Below are positions 1 through 5,877 of a stretch of DNA of 7,235 bases, piece by piece. Source of the stretch: a bacterium (GTDB taxonomy: Bacteria > Blakebacterota > Blakebacteria > Blakebacterales > Blakebacteraceae); contig JALGVQ010000145.1 in NCBI GenBank assembly GCA_025774615.1, positions 1-7,235 on the forward strand, read 5' to 3'. The position numbers and the translations under genes are program-made. The notes under the pieces were generated by a model. The model was not told the DNA's origin, did not search any database, and saw nothing but the letters and a program-made list of their open reading frames with translations. Numbering within the stretch: the stretch's first letter is position 1; each line of letters begins with the position of its first letter.

Positions 1-1
1 G

Positions 2-103
2 ATATCACCGGATGATACTGAGGCAAGAAATTGGCTGGTAATGATCAATGAGGGTAAAATGCCGCCTCAATTGGAACAGATAGCATCAACAATACTACCA
101 TGA
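2..103 (+). CDS. possible 3' end of an unidentified protein (partial)
   Basis: Reading from base 2, an open frame of 33 codons enters from outside the window and ends at a TGA at 101-103. The visible C-terminus has ordinary protein-like composition, including ARNWLVMINEGKMPPQ. The start and most of the protein lie upstream of base 1. I do not recognise the family; a Trp followed by an NEGKMPP stretch is loosely like the ends of some haem-binding or cytochrome domains, but that is too weak to name it. The other forward frames close early (frame 1 has a TGA at codon 5). A 33-codon open stretch can occur by chance, so the call is tentative. Confidence 0.35.
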   Translation: MSPDDTEARNWLVMINEGKMPPQLEQIASTILP

Positions 104-240
104 GGCATCATATACTCTGATGAGGCCTTTATGATGAACTAAGATTAGTATAAAGACTATGTAATACTTAATATATAGTATGTTATGTATATAGAAGTAA
201 TAAGGAGTAATGCAGATTAATTTAGTACTATAATAACCAA
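104..240. other. AT-rich gene-free stretch
   Basis: A hand count gives about 36 G/C in 137 bases (roughly 26%), against clearly GC-rich coding sequence from about 245 onward. It is full of TA steps (ATATATAG, TATGTATATAG) and short repeats, including ATGAGGC at 100-106 and again at 120-126. No convincing gene, RNA gene or intrinsic terminator is visible. A 7-codon ORF at 210-233 follows a TAAGGAG at 201-207, but the spacing is only 2 nt. It lies downstream of both the partial gene on its left and the minus-strand operon on its right, so it could act as a termination or spacer region, an edge of foreign DNA, or an assembly boundary. Confidence 0.6.
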
Positions 241-272
241 TAATGCCAGAACACGGTCGGTATCCGGCTCCG

Positions 273-848
273 TTATCGCTTTCTACCCCCGATCAGTCGT
301 TCCACCGCGATGGTCGCGATAAGCTGGGCTCCCATACTCGCGTACAGTCTGTTCCAGTTCTCAGGCTCATCCTCCAGGATGCCAGCTCCGAGAAAGGAAC
401 CGTATGCCAGGGAGGTAGCGATATAGAACGAGGAATACGATGCCAGCAGGTCGAGCAGGAAGCTTCCATGATATCCATTGCCGACATGAACGCCGAACGC
501 TGTCAGCAGGGGATCCATGAGGAACACAGCGGGTGCGGCATGCCAGATGTCGAGGTCGTAGAAGAGGAAAATGAGCTGTTCTCCAACCTTCGATGCCACG
601 CCGCCTATAACCGGCCAGAGAAGGGAGGGCTGTGTGGATCCACGCTTCTGAAGATACGATGCAATGGCAGGGGGAATGATCTCTCTCCCTGGAGAGATAC
701 CCTGATCGGCACACAGCAGTTCCAGTTGTCCCGCCTGCCGATCACTCAGGGAAAAAGGAACATCTGCAACCTGGGCTGAGGCTGGCATTGCTCCGGCAGA
801 GATCAGGTCGGTGACAAGGAGGACAATTACTAGTGGTCTCAGTGACAT
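273..848 (-). CDS. exported hydrophobic protein of unknown function
   Basis: This 191-residue protein has an N-terminal signal peptide: MSLR, a hydrophobic core at about residues 5-20, then a likely signal peptidase I site after ASA at residues 23-25. The mature part opens with a polar stretch (about 26-75) holding one Cys (C46). Hydrophobic Gly/Ala/aromatic-rich segments follow at about 76-98, 104-122, 128-158 and 168-187, and the protein ends in a basic GGRKR tail. It could be an integral membrane protein or an envelope protein with amphipathic segments. I do not recognise the family. The start is well supported: a GAGGGAG Shine-Dalgarno (855-861) sits 6 nt before the ATG and overlaps the TGA stop of the amidohydrolase gene, so the two are probably translationally coupled. 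It is the last gene of the permease-amidohydrolase operon. The overlapping + strand frame at 243-779 is taken as a shadow, lacking these signals. Confidence 0.8.
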   Translation of the reverse strand: MSLRPLVIVLLVTDLISAGAMPASAQVADVPFSLSDRQAGQLELLCADQGISPGREIIPPAIASYLQKRGSTQPSLLWPVIGGVASKVGEQLIFLFYDLDIWHAAPAVFLMDPLLTAFGVHVGNGYHGSFLLDLLASYSSFYIATSLAYGSFLGAGILEDEPENWNRLYASMGAQLIATIAVERLIGGRKR

Positions 849-854
849 GATATA

Positions 855-861
855 CTCCCTC
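855..861 (-). promoter_or_regulatory. Shine-Dalgarno overlapping the upstream stop codon
   Basis: On the minus strand the sequence reads TGAGGGAGTATATC followed by ATG. The TGA (860-862) ends the amidohydrolase gene, and the GAGGGAG sharing its last two bases is the ribosome binding site of the exported protein, with 6 nt spacing. This layout fixes the start of the downstream gene and predicts coupled translation. Confidence 0.75.
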
Positions 862-1837
862 AGAACAGCAGCCGTTGAGCGTTTCCCCCGAGAATATCCA
901 CCTTCTCTGCTTCCGGAATGTCCAGCATCTGGATACTCTCCACCATCGAACTGAGACTGCCGATCATGTGAGGATAGTCACTTCCGGCAAGGAGATGACT
1001 CGACCCGGCGAATGCGATGGCGAGTCGCAGGGCATTCGGATCGAAGTTGACGGTATCGTAATAGAACTCCTTCAGCTGATCACTGGGGAGACGGCTGATA
1101 TGCTCCCGACATTCCTCGAATGCGTGATATCCCCGATCGAGTCTTTCAGCCAGGTAGGGGATTGCACCCCCGAGATGGGCAAGTACCCAGGTTATCGCCG
1201 GGAACCGTTCAACGATACCACTGAAGACGAGACCGGCTGCCGCAAGAGTAGTGTCGAAGGTGAATCCAACGAGTGGCATCAACCAGTAGTCGGTCATCGC
1301 TTCGACGCCGACCGGATGGATCGGGTGAATGTATAACACGGCGTTCAGTTCGTTGGCTTTCTCATAAAGAGGCAGGAACATCTCATGGTGGAGCGGAACA
1401 CCATTGATGTTGCTGTAGAGCATGATCCCACGCATTCCCAGCTCCAGGATAGCGCGTTCAAGCTCACGTACCGCGGCCTCGGGGTCGTTGAGGGGGAGGG
1501 TGCCAAGCGCAGTGAAGCGATCGGGGTTATCCTTCATGATTTCTGCGAATGCATCGTTCACTATGCGCGCCAGGGCAACAGACTGCACGGGAGGAGAGAG
1601 GTGGGTGCCAGGTGAAGTGAGCGTCACGACCTGCATGTCGATTCCCTCATCCTCCAGGACCTGTTCCCTGAAGGTGATGTCCCGATGACCTGGAACGGCC
1701 ACATTATAGTCTCCGGGGGAGTAGAGCACCGGATTTCCATCAGCGTCATCAGTGACAGTCACTGCTCCCTGTTCGGCCCTGAGTGCCTCAATGTATTCGG
1801 GGGGGTAGTGATGGTTGTGGAAGTCAATTATCTTCAC
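860..1837 (-). CDS. ACMSD-like amidohydrolase (amidohydrolase_2 family)
   Basis: This 325-residue cytoplasmic TIM-barrel metalloenzyme belongs to the amidohydrolase-2 group that includes aminocarboxymuconate-semialdehyde decarboxylase (ACMSD) and gamma-resorcylate decarboxylase. Visible signatures are the N-terminal metal-binding DFHNHHYP (HxH at H7/H9), H171 in YIHPIHPVG, H221 in VLAHLGG and the metal-ligand Asp D287 in AGSDYPH. These correspond in order to the Zn ligands and catalytic His known in ACMSD, and the length is typical. Members decarboxylate or hydrolyse (semi)aromatic carboxylates; the actual substrate cannot be read from sequence. Translation starts at GTG (1835-1837), 7 nt after AAGGA (1845-1849), and overlaps the permease 3' end by 14 bp. 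With a transporter upstream and an exported protein 11 bp downstream, it probably handles an imported compound or its breakdown product. True ACMSD activity (tryptophan/nitrobenzoate pathways) is only one option. Confidence 0.88.
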   Translation of the reverse strand: MKIIDFHNHHYPPEYIEALRAEQGAVTVTDDADGNPVLYSPGDYNVAVPGHRDITFREQVLEDEGIDMQVVTLTSPGTHLSPPVQSVALARIVNDAFAEIMKDNPDRFTALGTLPLNDPEAAVRELERAILELGMRGIMLYSNINGVPLHHEMFLPLYEKANELNAVLYIHPIHPVGVEAMTDYWLMPLVGFTFDTTLAAAGLVFSGIVERFPAITWVLAHLGGAIPYLAERLDRGYHAFEECREHISRLPSDQLKEFYYDTVNFDPNALRLAIAFAGSSHLLAGSDYPHMIGSLSSMVESIQMLDIPEAEKVDILGGNAQRLLF

Positions 1838-3185
1838 GGGTGTGTCCTTTTCTGATCCTGGTAGTCCACTTCCAGAGTGCGTATGCCGGTAGACCGATCA
1901 GCACAAGTCCGAGACCGAATCCACTCTCGACGGGATCTGAGATGATCTGATTGATCACAATCGCGACTGAGGCTACCACGAACACGACCGGAATCCAGGG
2001 GTAGCCCCATACCCGGTAGGTGGGAGCATAACCCGGCCGTCGGCGCAGGATGATGAGTCCTGCGGCCATCATCGCGAAGAAGATCCATTCTGTGTATACA
2101 ACCCGGGTGAAAAGGGCTTCATAGGTACCTGTCACCACCAGAACAGATGACCAGATCGCCTGGGCAGCGATAGCCCGCGAGGGAGTCCTGAACCGGGGAT
2201 TGATCACGCCTATCCAGGGAAAGATCAGGCCGTCCCGGGCCATGGAATAGTAGACGCGTGGACCCGCCAGGATGATACCACTGAGAGCGCCGAAGGTGGA
2301 GAATATGACGAGAGCACTCATCACTGAGGAGCCACCCCTGCCCAGTACCGCATCGGCTGCATCAGCCGCCACCCTTGTTGAGGATATGACCGTTTCCAGT
2401 GGCAGAATGTGCAGATACACAGCATTCATTGCGATGTAGCAGGCAGTTACCGCAAGGACACCTATCACGAGCGCGCGAGGGATCGTCCGTTCAGGCCGGA
2501 GTGTTTCACCTGCCGCATAGGTGACCATGTGCCACCCACCGAACGCGAAGAGACCGGCGACAAGTGCCAGGGCGAGATCGCTTAATGTGAAGAGACCGGA
2601 ATTAGTGAGGTCAGGTTGTGTTACCGACAGAGCGGTGTCGCCCGACAGGGTGTCGGTGGGATCGCCGATCGTGAATCCCACGATGATGATCACCACGATA
2701 GCCACGATCTTGCCGAGGGTAAATGTTGTCTGAAGGGCGCTTCCCTGGCGTACTCCGAAGTAGTTGACCATTGACAGCAGGAATATTCCGAGGATTGCGA
2801 CTGCCTGGATGGCACTGTCACTCATGGGGATGAAATGGGCGGTATAGCGCGCGAATACGACGGCGATTGCGGCAATGATGCCGGAGTGCATGGTCCAGAA
2901 CATCGCCCAGCCCCACAGGAACCCGACCTGGGAGGAGTAGGCTTCCTTCAGAAAGACATATACGCCGCCTGATCGGGGAAAGGCCGAGGCGAGCTCAGCC
3001 GCGACCAGCGCTCCGAACAGGGTCAACACTCCGGCAATTATCCAGACCAGGTAGACACCTGCGACGCTCGGCACCTGCGCGGTGATAAGAGACGGCTGAA
3101 CGAAGATCGAGGCACCGATAATTGTTCCCACAACCATCGCGGTTGCCCTGGTCAGACCGATCGATCTGCGCAGCTCCTGTGTCAT
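1824..3185 (-). CDS. APC-superfamily amino acid permease
   Basis: This 453-residue inner-membrane transporter is full length for the amino acid-polyamine-organocation (LAT/AGT-like) group and has about 12 hydrophobic helices. TM1 carries the unwound substrate-binding segment GTIIGASIF (residues 20-28). PRSGGVYVFLKEAY (70-83), the TM6 region FAFGGWH (213-219) followed by ETLRPERTIPRAL, and the TM8 segment STFGALSGIILAGPRVYY (296-313) with the trailing SMARDG are all characteristic of the family. Members take up or exchange amino acids using ion gradients or antiport; specificity cannot be inferred. The basic C-terminal tail (TTRIRKGHTRED) should be cytoplasmic. The ATG at 3183-3185 precedes RRSIGLTRA, a usual permease N-terminus, but no strong Shine-Dalgarno lies close by (GGGAA is about 12 nt upstream). 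It is the first gene of the minus-strand operon and overlaps the amidohydrolase gene. Confidence 0.93.
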   Translation of the reverse strand: MTQELRRSIGLTRATAMVVGTIIGASIFVQPSLITAQVPSVAGVYLVWIIAGVLTLFGALVAAELASAFPRSGGVYVFLKEAYSSQVGFLWGWAMFWTMHSGIIAAIAVVFARYTAHFIPMSDSAIQAVAILGIFLLSMVNYFGVRQGSALQTTFTLGKIVAIVVIIIVGFTIGDPTDTLSGDTALSVTQPDLTNSGLFTLSDLALALVAGLFAFGGWHMVTYAAGETLRPERTIPRALVIGVLAVTACYIAMNAVYLHILPLETVISSTRVAADAADAVLGRGGSSVMSALVIFSTFGALSGIILAGPRVYYSMARDGLIFPWIGVINPRFRTPSRAIAAQAIWSSVLVVTGTYEALFTRVVYTEWIFFAMMAAGLIILRRRPGYAPTYRVWGYPWIPVVFVVASVAIVINQIISDPVESGFGLGLVLIGLPAYALWKWTTRIRKGHTREDN

Positions 3186-3392
3186 CGGCGTATTGAGTTC
3201 CCTGGTGTCCAGTGAGTATTTCCAGGCGGAATGACCATACCGGAATCATGCCCTGGCGAAAAGGGGAAGCACGGTACAACACTTCAGGCTATACTGGCGG
3301 CTGTGGGGTTTGACGACGCCAGGCCGGTGAGGTTCAGGAATCCCGATCCCGTCCCGCAGGCCGCGCTCGACAGTGAGGTGGTGATCGCCTTG
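3186..3392. promoter_or_regulatory. divergent intergenic region (permease / lipoprotein)
   Basis: These 207 bases separate the starts of two divergent genes, so promoters for both must lie here or slightly inside. The + strand frame stays open back to 3231, but the upstream residues do not look like a protein N-terminus before a lipoprotein signal. On the minus strand a TTTTCG then 17 nt then TATGGT arrangement, reading from about 3262 down to 3234, is a weak sigma70-like candidate for the permease operon. No clear operator or riboswitch was seen. Confidence 0.4.
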
Positions 3393-4142
3393 ATGAGGAT
3401 GCTCCGAACGATCCGACCTGTATCTTTCTGTTCAACACTGCTGATAATTAGCCTCTTCGCTGCCGGTTGCAGTGATGGATCCCCATCCGATCCGGGATCT
3501 GAACTCAACGATCCCGACTTCCTATTCGAAGAACGGTTCAGCAGTATTCCTGACGGCGGTCTTCCCTCAGGCTGGACCATCGTGACCCAGGAGGGGGCCA
3601 CCCTGGAGGGGCCGGCGGAATGGTCGGTCAGCTCGGGCGCGCTCCACCAGGCCTCGAACGTGCAGGCCCCGCCCACGCAGGGTCTACCCTATGCGATGCA
3701 TTATGAGGGGACGATGGCGATCTATGGTGAGGAATGGATCAATATCGCCTTCAGCGCCGATATGACTCCGCGGGATGATGACGGGATCGGCGTGGTGTTC
3801 CGCTGGCGGGAGTCAGATGTGAGCAGCGATGGCGATTTTTACCGGTTCCTGATGGTACGGGACCAGACGAGTGGTGGCCCGAGGATACGGGTGGATAAGC
3901 ATGTTGATGGGGTATGGACCATTCTGGCACAGGATCTTTCAACGGAATACCAGTACACCGAAAATCACACATATCGAGTGACGGTGGAGATGGCGCTCAC
4001 GCAGATCACCGTCAAGCTGGATGGTGAGAAACTGTTCGAACTGCTCGATGCAAGCATCCCGAGCGGGAAGATCGGATTCTTCTGCTACGCCGAGGAGGGC
4101 GCTGACTTCGATAACATCACCGTCTACCGGCGCGGCCCTTAG
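3393..4142 (+). CDS. lipoprotein with concanavalin A-like jelly-roll domain
   Basis: The product, about 249 residues from the ATG at 3393, begins MRMLRTIRPV with a hydrophobic stretch and a lipobox SLFAAGC (Cys at residue 26), followed by an acidic/Ser/Pro linker (SDGSPSDPGSELNDPD). It should be lipidated and anchored in the envelope. The rest (about residues 41-247) looks like one beta-sandwich of the concanavalin A-like/DUF1080 type: FEERFSS at the start, an EWSVSSGALHQ strand, DDDGIGVVFRW, DFYRFLMVRD, TYRVTVEMALTQITVKLDGEKLFE and a closing GADFDNITVYRRG. Such folds often bind or cleave glycans; no catalytic residues can be assigned, so a binding or structural role is as likely. The frame is open to 3231, but the lipoprotein signal argues for 3393, 3399 or a TTG/GTG just upstream (GAGGTG at 3375-3380). 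The stop codon TAG lies inside the adjacent repeat element. Confidence 0.8.
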   Translation: MRMLRTIRPVSFCSTLLIISLFAAGCSDGSPSDPGSELNDPDFLFEERFSSIPDGGLPSGWTIVTQEGATLEGPAEWSVSSGALHQASNVQAPPTQGLPYAMHYEGTMAIYGEEWINIAFSADMTPRDDDGIGVVFRWRESDVSSDGDFYRFLMVRDQTSGGPRIRVDKHVDGVWTILAQDLSTEYQYTENHTYRVTVEMALTQITVKLDGEKLFELLDASIPSGKIGFFCYAEEGADFDNITVYRRGP

Positions 4143-4166
4143 TGCCCTGTCACGCAACAACCGTCG
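4140..4166 (+). repeat. left terminal inverted repeat of the palindromic element
   Basis: This 27-base end matches the reverse complement of 4277-4303 at 22 of 27 positions, with the best blocks at the outer end (TAGTGCC, then TGTCA) and the inner end (ACAA.CGTCG). The first three bases are the stop codon of the lipoprotein gene. Confidence 0.7.
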
Positions 4167-4276
4167 CCTTCGAGCGGCGCCGTATCCCGACCGGCTACGT
4201 TGCGCCTCCTCGCCATAGCCACCGCTATGCCTCGTCGCCACGCCTTGCCGGTCAAGCACGGCGTTACTCTCGGTAC

Positions 4277-4303
4277 CGACGTTTGTCACCTGACATGGCA
4301 CTA
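4277..4303 (-). repeat. right terminal inverted repeat of the palindromic element
   Basis: This is the inverted partner of 4140-4166. It differs at five positions, among them an A for C in the outer TAGTGCC(C/A)TGTCA motif. It abuts, and shares two bases with, a further copy of that motif at 4302-4314. Confidence 0.7.
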
Positions 4304-4314
4304 GTGCCCTGTCA
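4291..4314. repeat. 24-bp near-perfect palindrome at the element's right edge
   Basis: The arms TGACATGGCA (4291-4300) and TGCCCTGTCA (4305-4314) pair at 9 of 10 positions around a central CTAG, which could form a hairpin. No run of T follows on either strand, so it is not a standard intrinsic terminator, although convergent genes end on both sides. The last three bases, read on the minus strand, are the TGA stop of the aldehyde dehydrogenase gene. Confidence 0.75.
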
Positions 4315-5877
4315 GCGCAGCCCGGGGATCCTCCTGAGGAGTTTCAGCAGGAAGGTGAGCAAGCGATGAAACTTCTCTTCGCTCCAGCCTTTCGGGGGCC
4401 CGACCGGCAACAGGCGCTGTATGGCGATCGACCGGTTCTCGGTGTACTTGATGATCCCCGCAGTTCCGTGACGACGCCCCAGTCCTGAGGCTTTGAATCC
4501 CCCCTGCGTCATGCCGGCAGATCCCCAGGTCGCCCGATATGAATCGTTGATGTTGATCGTTCCTGCCATGAGCCGGGAGGCCAGGCGGTAGCCGAGGCGG
4601 GTGTCACGTGTCCAGAGGGAGGCGTTCAACCCGTACGGGCTCTCATTGACCAGTTCCACCGCTTCATCCGTCGATGAGAAGGGATGGATGCTCACCACCG
4701 GCCCGAAGGTCTCCTCGGAATGAAGGGCCATCTCACTGGTGACACCGGTAAGGATCGTCGGCTCGAAGAAGAGTGGTCCGATATCAGGGCGTGGCTTTCC
4801 GCCGGCAAGGAGAGAGGCTCCGCGAGCAACAGCGTCCTCGACGTGTTCGGTCACTTTATCGAACTGTTCCCGGGATATCAGTGACCCCATGTCGAATTCA
4901 TAGCCCAGAGAAGCGCCCATTTCAAGACGGCCTGTCTCCTCGACCAGGTGCCGGGTGAATTCATCCATCACCGATTCATGCACGTAGAGTCGTTCGATGG
5001 AGACGCAGAGCTGGCCGGTGGAGGAGAAGCAGTCCCAGACCGCGACCCGTGCCGCCTTTTTGAGATCGGCGTCGGCAAGCACCACCATGGCGTTCTTCCC
5101 GCCCAGTTCCATCGTGCAGCCGATCAGGTGTTCACCCGCCTGTCCGGCCAGCAGTCGGCCTGTCGCCGTGCTTCCGGTGAAGGCGAGGTAATCGATCTGA
5201 TCGATCATGGGGCCGGCCAGTTCTGAACCCCGTCCGGTGACGATCTGAAAGAGATCGGTCGGCAGTCCGGCCTGGTAAAGGAGATCCGCCCCTTCGAGCG
5301 CGGTAAACGGGGTGAGCCTGTCCGGTTTCACGATCACCGCGTTACCTGCCATCAGTGCGGCTACGGCATCGGAGATCGAGAGCGAGAGAGGATAGTTCCA
5401 CGGCGAAATGAAACCGACAAGTCCGTACGGCGGAAACTGTTCCACGGCCCGTGTCAGCAGCGGGAAGACGCCCTTCCGTCGTTTCGATCTGAGATGTCGG
5501 CGCGCGTGGAACGCGTAGTACCGTGCCATGATCGCGATGTCACCCAGTTCCTCATAGGCATGGTTGCGCGCCTTGCCGGTCTCGAGCTGGATGATATCGA
5601 GGATCTCTTCCTCACGCTTCCAGACCAGGTCGTGGAAGCGAAGCAGTATCCGGGCCCGTTCCCTGAACGATCGTTCCGCCCAGTGGTGCTGGGCGTCCCT
5701 GGCCCTGCGAACCGCCTCTTCGACATCGACTCCCGTACACATCGGCAGAGTGCCGATACTCTCCCCGGTAAAGGGGGTAGTGACGGTCAGCGTCTCCCGC
5801 TCTCCGTCGACAACAGTGACCCGGCGAGCCAGGCGTTCAAGGAATGCCTGGTCGATAACGGCGGATCGTTCGATCAT
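4312..5877 (-). CDS. gabD2: NAD(P)-dependent aldehyde dehydrogenase, GabD2-type (succinate-semialdehyde dehydrogenase-like)
   Basis: This 521-residue enzyme belongs to the aldehyde dehydrogenase superfamily and oxidises an aldehyde to a carboxylate in the cytoplasm. The active-site set is complete: FISPWNYP (N161), VKPD (K184), the cofactor loop FTGSTATG (G235), general base E257 in MELGGKN, nucleophile C291 in TGQLCVSIER, and E389 in SEETFGPVV. The wording around these sites (ELGGKNAMVVL, GQLCVSIERLYV, DMGSLIS, the end of a SGLGRRHG run) resembles the GabD2-type succinate-semialdehyde dehydrogenases of actinobacteria as I recall them; substrate and NAD/NADP preference are not proven. A slightly extended C-terminus (about 490-521, basic and Leu-rich, ending FLLKLLRRIPGLR) is amphipathic and might touch the membrane. 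The ATG overlaps the cyclophilin stop as ATGA (5874-5877), and GAGGA lies directly against the start, implying reinitiation. The TGA stop is supplied by the adjacent repeat. Confidence 0.9.
   Translation of the reverse strand: MIERSAVIDQAFLERLARRVTVVDGERETLTVTTPFTGESIGTLPMCTGVDVEEAVRRARDAQHHWAERSFRERARILLRFHDLVWKREEEILDIIQLETGKARNHAYEELGDIAIMARYYAFHARRHLRSKRRKGVFPLLTRAVEQFPPYGLVGFISPWNYPLSLSISDAVAALMAGNAVIVKPDRLTPFTALEGADLLYQAGLPTDLFQIVTGRGSELAGPMIDQIDYLAFTGSTATGRLLAGQAGEHLIGCTMELGGKNAMVVLADADLKKAARVAVWDCFSSTGQLCVSIERLYVHESVMDEFTRHLVEETGRLEMGASLGYEFDMGSLISREQFDKVTEHVEDAVARGASLLAGGKPRPDIGPLFFEPTILTGVTSEMALHSEETFGPVVSIHPFSSTDEAVELVNESPYGLNASLWTRDTRLGYRLASRLMAGTININDSYRATWGSAGMTQGGFKASGLGRRHGTAGIIKYTENRSIAIQRLLPVGPPKGWSEEKFHRLLTFLLKLLRRIPGLR
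5874..5877 (-). other. ATGA stop/start overlap coupling cyclophilin and dehydrogenase
   Basis: The minus strand reads GGCGAGGAATGATCG. TGA ends the cyclophilin gene and the overlapping ATG begins the dehydrogenase gene. The purine-rich GAGGA directly abuts the start codon, too close for ordinary initiation, so termination-reinitiation is the likely way the second gene is translated. Confidence 0.75.

Larger units (their letters stand above)
4140..4314. repeat. palindromic MITE/REP-like element with imperfect terminal inverted repeats
   Basis: The left end (4140-4166) starts TAGTGCCCTGTCA. The right end, read on the opposite strand from 4303 to 4277, starts TAGTGCCATGTCA. Over 27 positions without gaps the two agree at 22. 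Inside lie further inverted pairs: GACCGGC (4189-4195) with GCCGGTC (4247-4253), a hairpin CATAGC-CACC-GCTATG (4214-4229), and self-complementary CGGCGCCG (4175-4182) and CGGTACCG (4271-4278). A third copy of the 13-mer at 4302-4314 extends the block to 175 bp. No transposase gene fits inside, so any mobility would need an enzyme supplied elsewhere. The nested symmetry resembles REP/BIME or MITE units; it could also fold as RNA between the two convergent genes. Copy number elsewhere in the genome is unknown. Confidence 0.75.

Noticed and set aside
210-233. Seven-codon mini-ORF after TAAGGAG in the AT-rich region
   Set aside because: The spacing of 2 nt is too short for normal initiation, and such a peptide is expected by chance; no downstream gene on that strand for it to regulate.
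243-779. + strand ORF of 178 codons at the left of the window
   Set aside because: It lies antisense to the exported-protein gene, which has a signal peptide, a good Shine-Dalgarno and operon position. The + frame has no recognisable domain and low-quality composition.
875-1336. + strand ORF of 153 codons opposite the amidohydrolase gene
   Set aside because: The minus strand encodes an intact metalloenzyme with all expected motifs; the + frame has none.
3231-3392. N-terminal extension of the lipoprotein frame
   Set aside because: The frame is open, but the 54 extra residues would bury the lipoprotein signal peptide inside the protein. A start near 3393 puts the lipobox Cys at residue 26, as expected.
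3939-4301. minus-strand ORF of 120 codons running through the repeat element
   Set aside because: It covers the palindromic repeat and part of the lipoprotein gene in antisense; the Arg-rich translation is what inverted GC-rich repeats produce by chance.
4291-4314. Bidirectional intrinsic terminator between convergent genes
   Set aside because: The hairpin is plausible, but no T-tract follows on either strand, and the same motif recurs as the ends of a larger symmetric element, so a repeat explains it better. A secondary terminator role is not excluded.
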